Positions 5,696-6,262 of a stretch of DNA of 6,262 nt are shown here, one piece after another. Source of the stretch: an uncultured Rhodanobacteraceae bacterium (GTDB lineage: Bacteria; Pseudomonadota; Gammaproteobacteria; Xanthomonadales; SZUA-5); the NCBI GenBank assembly GCA_937928755.1, contig CALEZI010000168.1:1-6262 (forward strand), given 5' to 3'. Below the pieces are notes generated by a model. It saw only the letters and a program-made list of their open reading frames with translations, had not been told where the DNA came from and made no database searches. How positions within the stretch are numbered: the first letter of the stretch is position 1; each line of letters begins with the position of its first letter. The position numbers and the translations under genes were made by a program.

Positions 5696-6206
5696 GAAGC
5701 AGCGGAGCAAGCTCCGCTCTACAAAAGCCACGGCTGCCTCGGCTCTCGTAGTGCCGAGCTTGCTCGGCACGGGCACGCGCGAAAGCAGCGGAGCAAGCGC
5801 CGCTCCACAAAAGCCACGGCTGCCCCGGCTCTCGTAGTGCCGAGCTTGCTCGGCACAGGCAGGCCCGAAAGCAGCGGAGCAAGCTCCGCCTACAAAAGCC
5901 ACGGCTGCCCCGGCTCTCGTAGTGCCGAGCTTGCTCGGCACGGGCACGCGCGGAAGCAGCGGAGCAAGCTCCGCTCTACAAAAGCCACGGCTGCCCCGGC
6001 ACTTGTAGTGCCGAGCTTGCTCGGCACGGGCAGGCCCGAAAGCAGCGGAGCAAGCTCCGCTCTACAGAAGCCACGGCTGCCCCGGCACTTGTAGTGCCGA
6101 GCTAGCTCGGCACGGGCACGCGCGGAAGCAGCGGAGCAAGCCCCGCTCTACAGAAGCCACGGCTGCCCCGGCACTTGTAGTGCCGAGCTTGCCCGGCACG
6201 GGCAGG
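5696..6206. repeat. Array of six 85-86-bp units with opposed GTAG-REPs
   Basis: Each unit has a minus-oriented REP (arms AGCGGAGC/GCTCCGCT, then CTAC) and a plus-oriented REP (GTAG, arms TGCCGAGC/GCTCGGCA around TT), so the GTAG feet face each other. Minus REPs start at 5701, 5787, 5873, 5958, 6044 and 6130; plus REPs start at 5748, 5834, 5919, 6005, 6091 and 6177. The ~25-base inner spacer contains a mini-palindrome AGCCACGGCT. The 16-base outer linker alternates between GGGCACGCGCGAAAGC-like (units 1, 3, 5) and GGGCAGGCCCGAAAGC-like (units 2, 4, partly 6), giving a ~172-bp higher-order repeat. Units 1-3 have CTCTC before GTAG and units 4-6 have CACTT. Several stems are damaged in units 2, 3 and 6. 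Open frames across the array are by-products of the repeat. Confidence 0.92.
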
Positions 6207-6262
6207 GGCAAGCGCTCCGCCGCTTCGGGCAAGGGCTCTGCGCTGCCTCAGGGTTGCAACTG
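6207..6262. other. Right edge: nothing recognised
   Basis: The last 56 bases follow the decayed end of unit six. They are GC-rich with scattered pieces resembling the repeat (AGCGCTCCGCCGCTTC) but no clear palindrome, start codon or gene. Confidence 0.4.

Noticed and set aside
5471..6094. Open frames across the 86-bp array on both strands (5837-6094 plus; 5471-5947 and 5649-5882 minus)
   Set aside because: Their products are only translations of the REP units (such as ELARHGHARKQRSKLRS) and extend antisense into the DUF2058 gene. They are stop-free by-products of GC-rich repeats.
5696..6206. CRISPR-like array
   Set aside because: The spacing is regular, but the would-be spacers are themselves conserved copies, units contain two opposed palindromes, and no cas gene is nearby.
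6177..6262. A seventh array unit at the right edge
   Set aside because: The minus REP expected near 6216-6218 is missing; the sequence diverges after the unit-six plus REP and its partial linker.

Overview
This is a GC-rich chromosomal window from a Gram-negative bacterium. The most likely source is a gammaproteobacterium of the Xanthomonadales/Lysobacterales type. That is an inference from three things: the E. coli-like FadD, YmdB and YaiL (DUF2058) proteins, the high-GC codon choice, and dense intergenic REP palindromes that carry a GTAG foot, as described in Stenotrophomonas and relatives. No marker gene fixes the species.

Layout: a perfect ACAACCA heptamer array (1-63) runs straight into the start codon of riboflavin synthase (ribE, 63-656). 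A TGTGGGAGC-type REP palindrome (667-740) separates ribE from a small FmdB-family zinc-ribbon gene (827-1183). After a 247-bp gap comes fadD, a long-chain acyl-CoA synthetase (1431-3104). The 305-bp gap after fadD holds a cluster of GTAG-type REP palindromes (3127-3338) and a possibly structured leader in front of an Old Yellow Enzyme-type ene-reductase (3410-4480). Converging on that gene is a YmdB-like macrodomain ADP-ribosyl hydrolase on the minus strand (5062-4556). It is divergent from a DUF2058/YaiL-like gene (5158-5688). The window ends in an array of six 85-86-bp units (about 5696-6206), each with two opposed GTAG REPs.

The genes are ordinary housekeeping or accessory metabolism: flavin synthesis, fatty-acid activation, an FMN-dependent reductase, and ADP-ribose signalling or RNase III control. 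They do not form a recognisable operon or defence system. RibE makes riboflavin, the precursor of the FMN used by the ene-reductase, but nothing else visible links the two.

The unusual content lies between the genes. There are two structurally different REP classes. The GTAG class has three stem variants related by paired base changes. One GTAG array is head-to-tail with a 35-bp period; the other is head-to-head with an 86-bp period and an alternating A/B higher-order pattern. The heptamer array abutting ribE is the other item worth following up. I found no tRNA, rRNA, CRISPR, transposase or phage gene.
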